Program-made: the position numbers and the translations under genes
Shown here: positions 51,321-64,000 of the stretch, in pieces
How the letters are laid out: each line of letters starts with the position of its first letter
How positions within the stretch are numbered: the stretch's first letter is position 1
The notes under the pieces: generated by a model
The model's database searches: none
The model's input: only the letters and a program-made list of their open reading frames with translations
Told to the model about the DNA's origin: nothing
From: Straminergon stramineum
Taxonomy: Eukaryota > Streptophyta > Bryopsida > Hypnales > Calliergonaceae
Direction: 5' to 3'
NCBI GenBank assembly: GCA_963920665.1
Contig: OY987266.1
Coordinates: forward strand, 11,475,001 to 11,539,000
DNA length: 64,000 bases

Positions 51321-54300
51321 GTTCGGTTCGTTTCCGTAGGAACATGACCTCTGACATAGAATAACATTCTGTTTGTTTCCCTATACAAGGCAGAAAACAC
51401 AGAATCTTGCAGACTGAATTCTAAGACATGTCTGTTACTACTGGGCCACACCGAGACTTTTCTAATTCGGGTATTAATTGAAAGTTAACAAACGGAGCCG
51501 ACAAAGACATTCCCTGTTTCAAGTGTAGAAGACAGTCAGAGTACGTACATACTATCCTAGGTAGAGATAACCCGTCACAGAGCTTGCGCAACAGTGCGTG
51601 CGTAACGACACTATGAGAGAGGAACCGGTTCCAAATTAAACCGGTCTACCCACGCATTTCAAATTGATTAGAGGCCCTTGGTTGCACCTTGACTGCAGAT
51701 CAAAATGCCTGATTATCCAAATTTCAACCCGGATCAAGAGAGCTAGGATCGCAATAGAGTCTCTCCATTTGTGCTAATTTTGAAATTAAAGAAGCGAACC
51801 ATGCCTAGGGAGGCTCTATCCTAACTGCCAGCGTAATTGGACGAAAAAATAGGACCAGGTACAAGTCTCAAAACATTCGTGTTCATGGGACATGCAAATA
51901 CAACAGAAGGCAAGAGTAGATATATACTTACAGAATCATGGCAATTTCTAAGGTCGGTGAAGGCAAAGACCGGACCGGTCCTATTCGTAGCAACGATCCC
52001 GTGCACATGAGAAAGGAGTGCTATGATCCCTTGTAGCCACAATTCCTGCATGGGAGAACGAAGATAATTTCAGCAAGTTTCAAGAAAAATAATAATAGTT
52101 ACTGAATCGTGGATATGAAGGTTTGATCATCTCCCAACACACAGATAAGTAATTAATCACTTCGATCATATCCTCAATTGAGTGTCTCTAGTGGTTCTGT
52201 GTAGAACTTCGATCATTTTCATAGGAGTAATCGATAATGAACACCAAGTGAAGAAGGTAAATCGATCAGTGTCATGTTCCTTTCACCTTTTTCAAACGAA
52301 ACGATTTTACGAAACGATTTCTGAAGTAGCCTTAGTTCGATCACTTGCAGTCTTAAGTCTCCACGTAGAGCCCTAACTTTCAATGCTGCACCTGCGGGTA
52401 GCAAAAGAAGCGAAGAGATCAAAGGATGGTGCAAGCTCAACAAAAAGAAACAGTGCATGCAAAGATCAGAGCTACTTTCATTTTCCTGTGAACAAGTAAA
52501 CTAAAGAAAACAGCTTTTGCAACAATTGAACGTGACCTAGCTATTCGCCGAGCAGACGCATGTCAGCCAATATGAAGAATCAGTCGATCAAACAACATCG
52601 TCAATTCGTAGCACCGCATTCACATGATTAACAGGCTTACAAGTTAAACTTACAAGAGCAGCATCAGGCAGAAATCGATCAATCGACGACTGACTTCGGA
52701 CACCCGTTAACTACAAACTTACTGTAGTTGTTGCGATCAATAAACTGCAAGAAGAAGATTCGCCAATAACTACAGGCTAAGACAAACTTAGATGGACAAA
52801 CGTAAATTGACGCCATTCAGAGTTCAAAAATTGTGACAATCAAGTGCACAAAGCTCAAAACTAGTATTGGTATGGATCTAGGGTTCCAAAGGGGAGTCTA
52901 GAAAAATGAACAATTTTCCTTAAATCGAGAGAATGTCTACTATAAAGATCATAGGTTACTTCATGTTAGTTACCTTGTAGCCTGGATGGACCGTCACATG
53001 AACATCAAATCTCTGAACCTGGGGCAAATTATTTCTAGACAGGATGATGGTCAAATCCTTTAGTTTGGCGTTTCCAGAGCGTCGGAATTTTGACATTCAA
53101 ATGCGCAGACTCCGCAGAGGTCAAAAACCAGGAAGGCTATAGACCTAAAGTAACAGAACGGCGTCAGAAAAGTGCTAATCTTCTTGAATCTCCCCATTAT
53201 AGAAAAAATTGACTTCGGTGGAACTGTCGGAGGTTCAGTCCAATGATTTTTCAACTACAGTTTTAGAAGAAACTCGAGTTCTTGAAGTGGATAGAGAGCG
53301 TATATCGATCAGGCTGCTTCCGGCCAGTCGGTAAGTACCTCTGGTTGGCTCTACTTTTTTTGACACGCAAGGGCGGATAGCCGTACAATTGAGGAAATAG
53401 AAATTCTGACGCCGAGTAGTGCGTAGATTGACACGGACACATGAAAACGCTACCATTGCGAGAGGGTACACGCAAACCAACGATCGATTTGCAACTTTTG
53501 GCGTTTCTTTAGCTGAAAGTTGGATTGCCTTAGGTTTGGGGCATGAAAATAAGAACTCTGCCACCAAACCTAGCTGCACGAACCTGAACTGCATACCGAT
53601 CTCTGACTAACTCAGCCCCAAGCAAGATTATACAAAGTTAAACGATGATAGAAGTTAAACGATGCTTATGAAATGGGTCTTAGTCGATACAAACTCGCAC
53701 TCAGTATCATCAAAAACACTTGCAAGACAACTAGACAATAGTCTGTATTGAACACAAAGTTCAGGGTAAGATACTTACAAGACTGAGGGTGCCAGCATCC
53801 AAGTTGAATGACGCGAATGACAACAAGCTTCTCAGAATTTGGGGTTACGATCGAGCTCAGGAAGAATAGGCCCCCAAAAATGAATCCCGGAGATCGATAG
53901 CCTGGCTTGTGAACAGTGACTAGTCATGATGTCACAACCCACTTTGTAAATTAGCAATCTGGCCAAGGTCAAGCATATTCTCTCTTTACCTAACTAGAGC
54001 AGAAAAGAAACCCTACCCAACTTCCTTTATTTCAGGAGTCACTCCGGCTCGTTGGCCTTCGCAATCCACACCGGAAGTCCTACCCTTGATCTTCTTCATT
54101 GAAATGGTCTTGCGAACGGCAGTCCAGCCCCCACGACAAATTTAGATTTCACTCGTCAAGGCGTACAGAATCGTTGGTCTTCCTCAACGTACGCAACTTC
54201 TTAAACTTGAGACCCCCTGAGTTGTGCATACTTAGATGCGTTTCTCTTTCTATGCACTGCGAAACATTGATCGACAGGCGAGCAGGACAGCGGCGAGCAC

Positions 54301-57300
54301 AGAAGCGCTTCTCACCAGAATTCACTCTCAATGACTGTCAGCATGAAGGTACCCAGTTGGATCCTAAATACGGAGATACTTGTGGACTGATATTGTTACG
54401 CATGTCTTAAGTGGTTAGCACACTGACATGAGAAGTTAAGTTAGCATCTTGGAAGAAAATTAAATTCCAACATACAGTACTAACATGGATTGTTGACTCT
54501 CAAACTGCAGTATGTGAAGAGACAGATTGCAAATTGTGATGTCATAACGCGACGAAGGCAAGCTGGTGCTCCGACTACGTTAGACACAACAAAGGTCGAC
54601 AACGTTAGAAATCTCAATTATACAATTAGAGCTACTATGAAACGTCAAAGCCCTCCAGGTAGTTACAGAAAGGAGAGATTCGTGCGTCACTCATGGTCTC
54701 TATTTTAAGAAGTTGCGTACATCGAGGACGATCAAAAAGAGAAACCCCGTACGTAATTACAACCTTGTATAATTATCTGTTGTCCCGGCTGCTGTCCTTC
54801 TCCTCGTCCTCTATTTGACATTCTCTCCTGTCATTCAATTTGGTCTGCCAAGTAACAAACAAGTTCAAATGTCAAACTTCTTATAAGGGTGAAATTCCTA
54901 GAGACTGAAACTTTCCAGGAGCCCTCCTGGAACCTCAGATCTGAACCAGTCCTAGTATTTAGAGCTCTGAGCACTTGAATGACACACTTTCAAGTTATGA
55001 AACACGCCAAATCGACGAATTTGACCATAGTTCTCAGATACCATATGTCGTTCACAAAATTAAACCCCACTTGTCCACCACGCTCCAGTCCACGGTCTGA
55101 GTTTCATCAAATGAGTTAATATCTTCTTGACAGGGACACACAGATTCCTTGGGAGGCATCCCCAGTTCCGCTTCACAGGCATAGCAAATTCGCAATGATT
55201 AGACACTTCGACCTTTGTTAGAATCCTATAGTTGCTTTACCTGAAACCTCCTAAACACACCAATTGGTAAGATGACTGTGAGGATCAAATCGACAGCTGC
55301 TCTCTGAGAGCATGAGGTTAAGATATATGTTCCTGGATGGTGGACGAGCTCTTGTCACCCCTAGATGGTGGATTGGTGGCTCAATTGAACATGTCATATA
55401 TACTAGTCATGTGCAAAATTAGATTCAAAGCACGTAGCTCGCTATGGTGAGATCGTTGCTATGATAGTTCAGCACTTACCTGCTCAGTGGTGATTGGTCG
55501 GCTATCGTCGTAACTAATTAGTAACAGTGATGACAGTAGCGGCTTCAAGGATCACAAGGGAACCTACATCGACATTCAAATTTTGCTACCCCCTCTGGAT
55601 TATGTTCTTTGACACTGAATGTTCAAATTGCAAATATGCATATTAGCAATTGAAAGAGGACCAACCATCAAACCTACCAACCAATTAACCCGATTGCCCA
55701 TTTCCCATTCACTATTTTCAGTAACTTGAGACTTTTTCATTTTCAGTTTTCTCGCTCGAAACACGCCGACAACAGATTACTCAGGGGCCGAGGAAAAGCA
55801 TACCACACCTTGAATATAATCGTCAAAGCCTAACTTGATCTTTGGTCTCGCTCCATGCACCTAAGAATTTATGTAACTTGGTCTCTGGTCTTGCCCACCG
55901 AATCTCTGAAATCCAAAAACGTTGAAATCAGTCATAGTAAACACCGACTTGCAGGGCAGTCTATTCTCTAGAAAAGTAGTGCCCCTGTTTTCAAGATGAT
56001 ACCATATTGATATATACATGAAAGCACAAGTGATCAACTTCTTTTCAAATCTGAGATTAGCGCGAGACACAATTCAACCCTAGCACACTTCAGATCGGGT
56101 GAGTTGGTGATTGAATAGTCCACAACGTGGTTTCCAGACATCGGTGTCCTCCCGGATTTCAGCACCCTAGTGAACGGTGAGAACCATTGCTTCGTGCGTC
56201 GGTGGCCTATCCCGCCCATTCCTGATTGAGCATTAAACTTCAACTCGCCGAGTGCGGTCCAGTTACTGCTGACGAAGTTCCAAGCTTACGTATTCGTACC
56301 CGCCACATTCCATAGCTCTAAATGCACGGCGTCAAACCGTCATAATTCTTGCTTTGCAGGGAACACATTCCATATGCAGGAAAGCTCAAAAAGCTCGCAG
56401 ATACGGCATTCGAGAGCGCTTCGTTACATAATAACCTAATATAAAGTGCCGCAACTGTAGTTAACTAAAGTGTAAAAACCCCGTGCCCATACTGTGTGTG
56501 TGGCCACGTTTTAGATGTCTGGCTTATCCAAAGCATGGGTGGCGCTCGTAAGTATATATTTTAGTGAACCCAGACAAGGATAGTCGTGGGTGCTTCTCGA
56601 ATGTTCACACGCTTGGCCACAGCGTGCCAGCTAGCTAGGGTGGACCGTGAGTAATCAATAAGTCTGCAAGATTTCACCACAAAATGTAACGCCGCACTCT
56701 GACGTCTCAAAGCGCTAAGCTCAACCATACTTAGGAACAACGGCAACACAGCTAGTGCATGGACCCACTTTACCTGAAAAACTTCATATCCTTCGATCTC
56801 GTCGTGGGCACGGCAAGTATCCTTGCATACGAAACTTCACAACCCCAAGTACCAGTGCTCGGAACCTTGTCCAGGTTGAGGAAATAATCCTCCGGACGTA
56901 GAATGCGTGTCTTGCTCGCTCTTCAGCTCGATCCAGAACCCTTCCATCCGATTGCGTAATCCTTTCAGCACCGGAATACTTGCGCACGAATTATTCAGCT
57001 TTCAGTATGCGGTGTCACGAAGCCGAGCTTGAAACAGTACTGAACCCTCAATTTCCGGTGGGTACCTGTCTCCGCTCGGCCACTGGGCACATCTCCTACG
57101 TGGGGCGTTCGAAGCAGCACCTGCGAAGACACGCACCTGATTGTTGGATTCCTTGATCAAACTCCAAGCCACTCCACTTCCTGCTTGGGTGAGGAAGCTC
57201 TTGGCATGCGACAGTGTGGAATCCCAAGCGCGTCCCCGAGGGTTCATCATCACCACTGATCAGGGAGGTGACGGATTGGGGACTACTCTAGTTGGGGAGA

Positions 57301-57880
57301 GAGCATGCATGCTAGCCCCAGAAGCTGCCGATCCATCCAGGTGAAGGTGGAGTTGTACTACCGATAGCTGGCGCATACACCAGCACTGGACTTCCTGCAA
57401 CAGCACCTGCAACGTCCAATGCTGCAGCAAGCACACCGCACTAGCACAGCAGTGAGAAGGCAAGGTCCAAAGCGGACTTGATGCCGAGGAAGCTTAGTTA
57501 GAAGCAAAGATGAAACGCCAAACAGCTTCCATTTGATCGAGCGGAATACAAAACGGGCAAACGGACGACAGAATGGCGCAGTAAGTTCGTAGGGTACAGT
57601 TGGGGAATGAACTCAGGACGGAGATCGTTAGGAAGAAGCTGTAAGTATTAATTAGTCTGACTTGCAGGACGTGCTCTGTGCCTCTGTTCACTCCCAAATC
57701 TCCACGATCCAGAAATCACGCTTTTATTCCCCTCCGGAAATAGACGGTTCATTCCCTGCTGAGGATAATTTGACGTACTGCATACTGTTTTTGGACCTGT
57801 CCTGTTATTGGTGCCGGCCCTTTTCTTTTTCTTTGTCTTGAGAAGGTACTGGCAAGGTCTCTTTAACAAGAACTAGTTAG
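51321..57880. other. GC-balanced, ORF-poor block with minus-strand splice signals
   Basis: No recognisable protein. On the minus strand, strong 5' splice sites occur at about 55479 (GCAG|GTAAGTGC), 53778 (CTT|GTAAGTAT), 52973 (AAG|GTAACT), 52653 (CTT|GTAAGTTT) and 51931 (TCT|GTAAGTATAT). The last follows a good acceptor (TCCCATGCAG, exon from 52045). This could be a spliced non-coding transcript or an unrecognised gene of small exons. Confidence 0.35.
51932..52045 (-). other. Candidate 114-nt internal exon
   Basis: Bounded by acceptor TCTCCCATGCAG and donor GTAAGTATAT, and open in one frame (38 codons, beginning ELWLQGIIALLSHVHG). The product is not recognised, so it may be a non-coding exon. 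Confidence 0.35.
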
Positions 57881-57929
57881 TGAAACCAGCCTGTGAGGGG
57901 CAAAATGACTTGTTGAAAAACATTGGGAA

Positions 57930-58440
57930 AAAAAATTCCATATGTAGAAAAATTTGAGAAATGAAGAGAGCAATTGAAATTTTATTTTCTTGAAAAATTT
58001 TGAATTTGTTATAAAATTTTGAAGCGTAATGCCCAATTGGCCCCAAACAATCTCTAGACTACCCCAAAATCACCAAAAAGTATACCCATAGTAGTTATCT
58101 TACCACCTAATTGAGTAGTCACAATATTTCCCTAGTATGGCTACAACATTTCTTAACATGAACATTACATGAACATATTAAAAAATCACTTCTTCAAAGG
58201 AATTTACACTAAAAAGGTAGAAGTTCCTAAAGCAATCACTAATAACTCCATCACCATCACCCAAGGCATTGATTTTGGTCACTGATCAACCTAATGAAGT
58301 CCTAATCTTGTTTATTACAAAAAGCTTGTCATGGGTTGATTCAAGAGTGTAATGAGTCATTTCCTAGATGTCTACATTGGCCAATTTGCTTGTTATCGGT
58401 TGGTTTACTTTATGCCCTACGTAGTTGCCTCAACCATTAT
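57930..58440. repeat. Dispersed third copy of the DNAI7-intron repeat
   Basis: Shares ATTGGCCCCAAA, TCTCTAGACTACCCCAAAA, TTTACACTAAAAAGGTAGAA and CACCCAAGGCATTGATTTTG with the tandem pair at 31260-32290 in the same order. Confidence 0.6.
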
Positions 58441-61400
58441 TATATCATTTGGCTAAGTGATGGCTAATCCATCCTCAATCTCCTCTCAATAAAAGTATAA
58501 GTAATTTTTTAATTTTTTGATTCATAAAAACTTCAAAATTCAATATATTTTCTACCATTGGTCAAAATGCCATGAAACAATGCCCATCCACCTTTCTTTG
58601 CAGAGAGCTTTTAAATGATACCAAGAACACAACTAGGGGGACACACCACTCTTCCGGAGGTCTCACCATAACAAACGAAACAAATTCATTTAAGATATAG
58701 ATACTATAGTATCACATTCTAGTTTTTTTATGGAGACTTTCATCTAAGTTGGTGATTTCACCTATGTTTTTCTTAAAATTGAAAAGGAATTGGCAAAAGC
58801 CAAGACTACTTTTGAACACCAAACGCAAAACTAGAAAGTTAGTGTTAAGAAAATCGTAGAAACTAAGGTAAATATATTGTCTTTTCATTTTTGCCAACCA
58901 CTCTTAAGGGGGGTAGCAGTAGTAGGGGGCAATGGGTAGAATTAGAGGTAGATGATGTTTGAAAGTGGTTGGTTATTTTCTAATTTACATTTGTATACAA
59001 TAGACAAGTAAAATGTATGAGGAGTATTTAATAATGTTCTTGATTTGAATGAGAGTATTTGATATGAAACTTTTGAGTATTTGGAGTTGTAGGTGTATAT
59101 ATTGTTCTACTAACTCTATGATGAGCACATCAAGAGGTTGTGTATTCAATCCATGGTTATGTAATTTAATAATGAGAGATTTGTATTTGTTTAGTTTGAG
59201 ATTAACAGGTGTATTGAAAATTGAAAACCTATCATTGCAAAAGGTGAATCCTAAAAATTGTACATTATGTTTGGCAAATGTTGTAGTTGGTGGAGGTTCG
59301 TTAATCCTAAAGTTCCAAAGCATTTTTTCATCAAAGAACACTAAAAACTGCCATTTCTATTGTAAAGAGCAAAAAAATTATAAATTGATTTTCTTGCATA
59401 TTTTACTATAGGATTTTGCACTAAACTAGTATAAGAACAAGTAGGAAAATTCTCAAAATCTTTTACCATGTAGATTGCAACATTTAAAGTGAAAAAAATC
59501 AATTTCTATGTACATTCTGTGACTACTTTATTTGACTTTGAATCCTCTTGACTTAAAAATATAGTACTAAAAATTTTGACTTAAAAAAAATTATATTGAA
59601 GATTTGAGTTGAAATTCTTGGAAAAAGAATAAAAATAAAAATAAACTTGATTTTGATTATTTAAGAAATTCTTAAGTAGAAGTTGGTATGAGATTGAAGG
59701 ATATACTAAATTGTTGATAGCTCTAAGTTGGAATTGAAATATATATTTTTTTAATTCCAGATTTTTCTCATAGAGTTCATAAAGATATCTCTCCATTTCC
59801 AAAAATACTTTGATTTGGGCTAAATTTATGCCTTAGATAATTTTCAAAGTTAAACACTCTTGAAAAATACTCACTATGGATTTTCTTGGAAGAGAAACTA
59901 TCTAACCATCAAAGGCCATTCCAAGAAAAGGATTTCAGAAGTGGACAAGGGGGGAGGGATTGATTGCTTGGAACAAATAGTCAATGGGTATAGTTCACTA
60001 AAAATTTCATTTTCCTAATGTACTTCACTTGATTGCAAGGCCCTAAAAACAATCCTCCGTTTCTTCAATCTGGAAAAATTGGCATGCATATTCTAAACTA
60101 TTCAAAATTTCATTTTGTCAAAAATGGCAAACTCTTTTTTTTTGAAAATTTGAGTGGGTCCCAAATTCATTAAGTACAATTTTATTTTTATTTTTATTTT
60201 TTCAAAAAATGAACTATGATTGAAGATATCTCAAAATCCTTATATTCCAAGTCTTTGAAAATTGGAGGGTAGTCCAATTTGATAGTGATGAACAAAATCT
60301 TGTTGTTAGATTTTTCAAAAATGGTCTAGATCTAAGAAAATTGTACTCTCATTACACAAATGATAGTTTGAAGGTGAGTTTGGAGGGAAGACCCACATTG
60401 GGCACTTTATGGATTGGAGTACATTACAAATTCATGTCTAATTGGTTTGAATTACATAGTAAAGGGCAGTTATTCAATTGGAATTTTTGATGATATTATC
60501 CCAAAATATATAAAGAGAAATTTCATTTACCCCCTAATTACTCTAACCAAGCATTTTTGAAAATAGATTACACCACTTTTGTAGGATTTGGAGGGTTTTT
60601 TTAAATAGAAGTTAACTACTCTATAATTGAAAGTTTCCATTATATTACTTAAACCAAACCAAACATTTTATTTGAAGAAAAAATAAAAAATAATGGTCCA
60701 TGGCAAATGTTCACTTTGTGCACAAAAAGATATGGATGTCAGAAGAGAAATATTAGGTGACAAGAGAGCAAAAATAATTGCTTTTGTTATTTTGAAGAGT
60801 CTTAAAATATGTAAGCTTATCAATTGTATATCATAAGGTGCTTTCAAATTCATAACTTGTTCATTTGGGGTCTGAAATGACATGATCCTAAGCAAATTCA
60901 TTCGAATTCCCTTATTATTTCCAAATAAGATCCAACAAGAATTTAAAGTAACTTAATAATAATAAAAACATGTCCCAATACTTATTTGGATGCATTTACA
61001 ACACATCCTATGTGCACTTTATTTACTAAAAAAATTGAATTGGCATATCACTAGAATTTTCCACTTTATTTGAATATTCAAAAAAATTCAAGAAGTTATT
61101 GTCAAATTCTTTAACCTCACATGACAACATATCCATTATGTCTTTTGCATGGCTTCAAGGACCCTCATAGAATGGAAAGGGCAATTTTTCATCCATACCT
61201 TGAATTAAGTTGGTTGTTTTGTTTTGTATTGTTTCACTTGTTATAGTGAGATCTCTAGAACCATATATCACTCAATTGCATTCTTGGTACAATTGGAAAG
61301 TTCTTGGCATGAGGGGTGTATAGGCTTTGTTTCGTGGCATTCCAATTGACAAAAAAAATTTGAATTTCAAAGTTTTTATGAATATATATACACCTAAAAT

Positions 61401-61745
61401 GGACAATTGTCAAAATCAATCCCTATTTTAAAAGGAAAATTGAACATGGAGGATACCCCAAATGATGCGCATTACAAGGACAAGTGTAAGGTGGAGTTGG
61501 GGGTCACTTCGAGTAGTGTGCAATTCTATTTATAGTACTCTAGAAGTGGCAACTTTACAAGTAAGGCCATATTCATTACATTGAGACTTTTTGCAGTCTC
61601 ATTTTAATCCTTCACTCAAAAAATAAACCGCTTCATCTCTTTATTAGTATTTTTTTTATAAATAGGTATCAACAACAACTTTTAGAATTTAATTATAGGA
61701 TCACTATTTGAGAATTATTTCTTTTTGGTTTCAATTACTATTTTT
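58441..61745. other. AT-rich repeat-like sequence
   Basis: No gene. From 59301 (TTAATCCTAAAGTTCC) to about 59560 it resembles the left part of the TTAA family (AACTGCCATTTCTATTGTAA, ATGTAGATTGCAACATTTAA). No right end was found, so this is a truncated or old copy. Confidence 0.45.
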
Positions 61746-62599
61746 TTAACCCCTAAAGTTCCTTAACTATGTTATCAACAAACCCCCTCAAAAACTGCCA
61801 TTTCTAATACAAGTACCAAATTTTTGGAAAATGTTATTTTTTGACACATGTAACCATAGGATATTGTAGTACAATAGATTGAGAAGATGTGAAAAAAGAT
61901 TCAAAAAATTCCACCATGTAGATTGCAAGATATTAGCATTTGAAGTGACAAAAATCCTTATAGGGGCCCTGTGAAAAAACGGGCAGCTTCACTTCACAAG
62001 GTCACATTTGTATGAAAAAATTTCCAAAATGGTGGTGCCTCTCTAGATTCATTCTTCAATGCAAGTTGGCTACATGCTTGAAAATTTTCAAATCATTTGG
62101 AATTGTTCAACATATAGGAAAAAAATAGTAAGTAGAAAGATGTAGAGAATGATTCAAAATACTAAATTGTTAACAATTTATTAATGGAATTGAAAAATCC
62201 CAATCCCAATGGTTGTAATGTTGAAATAAAAAATCTAAATCTAATGTTTTTATTTTTTTCAAAAAATATTGAAAATTGAGTTAAATAAAGGACTTCAAAG
62301 TTTATTTTAGAATAGAGAATCCATACTTGCCCGCAAACTAAAACATCTCATAACTTTTGACTCATTGATCAAAATAGAATGATTCAAAGCTTTCTATGTA
62401 CATATAAATCTAGAAAACCAATTTCAAATTTTTATTTTTGAAAAAATGGATTTTTTCAGATTTGCCCAAACTACCCAAGTTGAAAAACAAACTACATATT
62501 AGGCCATAACTTTTGACTCACATGGAAATCTCTAGTCACCCATAGCTTCCTATAAAAGTTATGTTGCCAAAAAACATGCCTTGGTCCTTTAGGGGTTAA
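61746..62599 (-). mobile_element. TTAA-family element D
   Basis: 854 bp from TTAACCCCTAAAGTTCCTTA to TTGGTCCTTTAGGGGTTAA, with perfect TTAA on both sides. It is the reverse of copy B along nearly its full length and about 80 bp shorter, the shortening lying near the right end. No transposase frame. Confidence 0.88.
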
Positions 62600-63516
62600 A
62601 TGAATTTTCCAATAACTAGCATTTTGTCTCAAAATTTGTGAAAAGTCTCAATATAACAAATAAGTGGCCTTAAGTTGTCAATTTTGGATATACTATCTAT
62701 TGTTTTAACTTCTTCTATATGAGATGTTTTGATAGTACTAATGTCATTTTTTCATGTGTGTTAAATGCATTTTGGCATCACCTACATGAGTACATGACAC
62801 TTTTTTCACCATACACCTTCCATCTTTGAAAATTTGTAACTAATTCACAATACGTCCAAAAATTATGGAACCCCTAGCATTTTGATTTGTAGTCCTTCAC
62901 CAATGTGCAAAAATTGTTATCCATTTTCTAGAGCATATTGGTTATGCCACGGAGCTTATTCATGTGATTTTAGGTATAGTTACCTTATGCTATATGTGGA
63001 TTGGATGCATTGTGAACGATAAAGAAATGCTGAACGAAAAGAGGCCAATAAAGAGTCCTCTGAATGAACAGAATCCGTGATGGATGAAAAAAGCGTACTC
63101 TAGTAATCCTCGCATACTTAGTGCTTGTCAGAACCCTAACTACGGTAAATAAGTCACCCGGCAGGCCGGCAGTTCCGCGGGCAGCAACTGGCGGGATTTG
63201 CTGGCGTTGGTTTACGGCACTCCACATACTTGGTGACGTAAGCATGACACTAACTTACACATGGCCCTGCACATGGCCCTGTCCATTGGACTGCCAGTCT
63301 GTAGGGCCCAGCTCACGATGTAGTCCACGTGGCGTCAATGCAGGGGCTTCAGTGTGTGCTCCATTATGAGGAAGTTAGTATCGGTAGCCGTGCCAGTATA
63401 ATCTTCTTTTTATTCGCGAAGGGAGCCAATGGGGTTGTGGAGATCCGGCACTCCGGCGGCCGACCCATACTCTTGTCCCAAATTTTCACCTTGGGGGAAT
63501 TGGTGCAACTTATTAT
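62600..63516. other. Spacer with a GC-rich patch
   Basis: AT-rich up to about 63100, then a GC-rich patch (63150-63480) with open frames on both strands, as expected of GC-rich DNA. Contains a direct duplication of ACATGGCCCTG at about 63257-63280. Could be the promoter end of a gene beyond the window. Not supported further. Confidence 0.3.
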
Positions 63517-63743
63517 TTAACCCTTAAACGTGGAGTCGTGGACAGGAACGTTTTGTGTCCGATGTATGACAAAGAATCTCTCTATGTAGGACAGAATTTC
63601 GACTATTCATCTTCAAAATTTTGTGAGAAAAGTGTAGGTCTTCTACAGTAGTATGACTTCCAACAAATATTTTTGGATTTTATAAAGTAGATGATGTCAC
63701 ATGGTTCCAAAAGGGAGAATTTCCACGGTCACCAGTTTGTCCT

Positions 63744-64000
63744 TTAACCCCTAAATGCCCAAGGCCTGTTTGGAGCTTCTTGAAATTTGTTCTAAATTGA
63801 ACAAAAAGTCAACATTTTCGCAAGTTGTACCAATTTCTTTTGAATTGTAACCGTACAAATTCAAACTAGACATGTTAGAAATCACATAGGAAAAGAAAAC
63901 ATAACAATATCACTTACAGATTGAAAGATTAAAATGTTTGATCATGAGGGTGTAAAAACTATGAAAATTTTTCAATTCACTTTTTGCATGTCAACTCTAA
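63744..64000. mobile_element. TTAA-family-like terminus running off the window
   Basis: TTAACCCCTAAATGCCCAAG matches the family terminus. A related TTAACCCTTAAACG lies at 63517. The distal end of the element, if any, is beyond 64000. Confidence 0.4.

Noticed and set aside
57002..57463. Minus-strand frames at 57.0-57.5 kb as a coding gene
   Set aside because: GC-rich but with no recognisable motif and no continuous set of in-phase exons; left within the unassigned block.

Overview
This window is nuclear DNA of a land plant that very probably makes swimming sperm (bryophyte, lycophyte or fern grade). Its genes are split by short GT-AG introns and match plant proteins: a MYST histone acetyltransferase of the HAM type, a plant class-3 lipase and the chloroplast lipid-transfer protein TGD2. 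Beside these lies a complete axonemal gene, DNAI7/CASC1 (Chlamydomonas IC97). From general knowledge that family occurs in organisms with motile cilia and is absent from flowering plants. The species cannot be named from the sequence alone.

Layout. 1.1-2.8 kb (minus): HAM-type acetyltransferase, 2 exons. 5.7-12.3 kb (plus): class-3 lipase, 11 exons, with several small transposon remnants in its introns. 12.6-15.7 kb: nested transposable elements. 16.9-19.4 kb (plus): an unrecognised, probably disordered protein in two exons. 20.6-23.4 kb (minus): TGD2, 4 exons, whose first intron holds a tandem array copied from the exon-1 end and its 5' splice site. 24.4-34.1 kb (plus): DNAI7/IC97, 16 exons, head-to-head with TGD2 across a spacer of about 0.96 kb. 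34-64 kb: no recognisable protein gene. It alternates very AT-rich, repeat-laden stretches with two more GC-balanced, ORF-poor blocks (about 41.7-47.9 and 51.3-57.9 kb).

The most striking non-genic signal is a family of elements of about 0.93 kb whose ends read TTAA-CCCCTAAAG ... CTTTAGGGG-TTAA. Six near-complete copies, one 79-bp miniature and several relatives are present, and one copy is inserted inside another. TTAA targets and CCC...GGG termini are features of piggyBac-type transposons, so this looks like a non-autonomous piggyBac-like family in a plant. Three hairpin elements with CACTA-type ends and 3-bp target duplications, a larger foldback family carrying internal tandem repeats, and other foldback elements are also present.

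Exon boundaries were read by eye from splice consensus, reading phase and remembered homologous proteins. The four recognised genes assemble without internal stops: about 453 aa (HAM), 736 aa (lipase), 419 aa (TGD2) and 646 aa (DNAI7).
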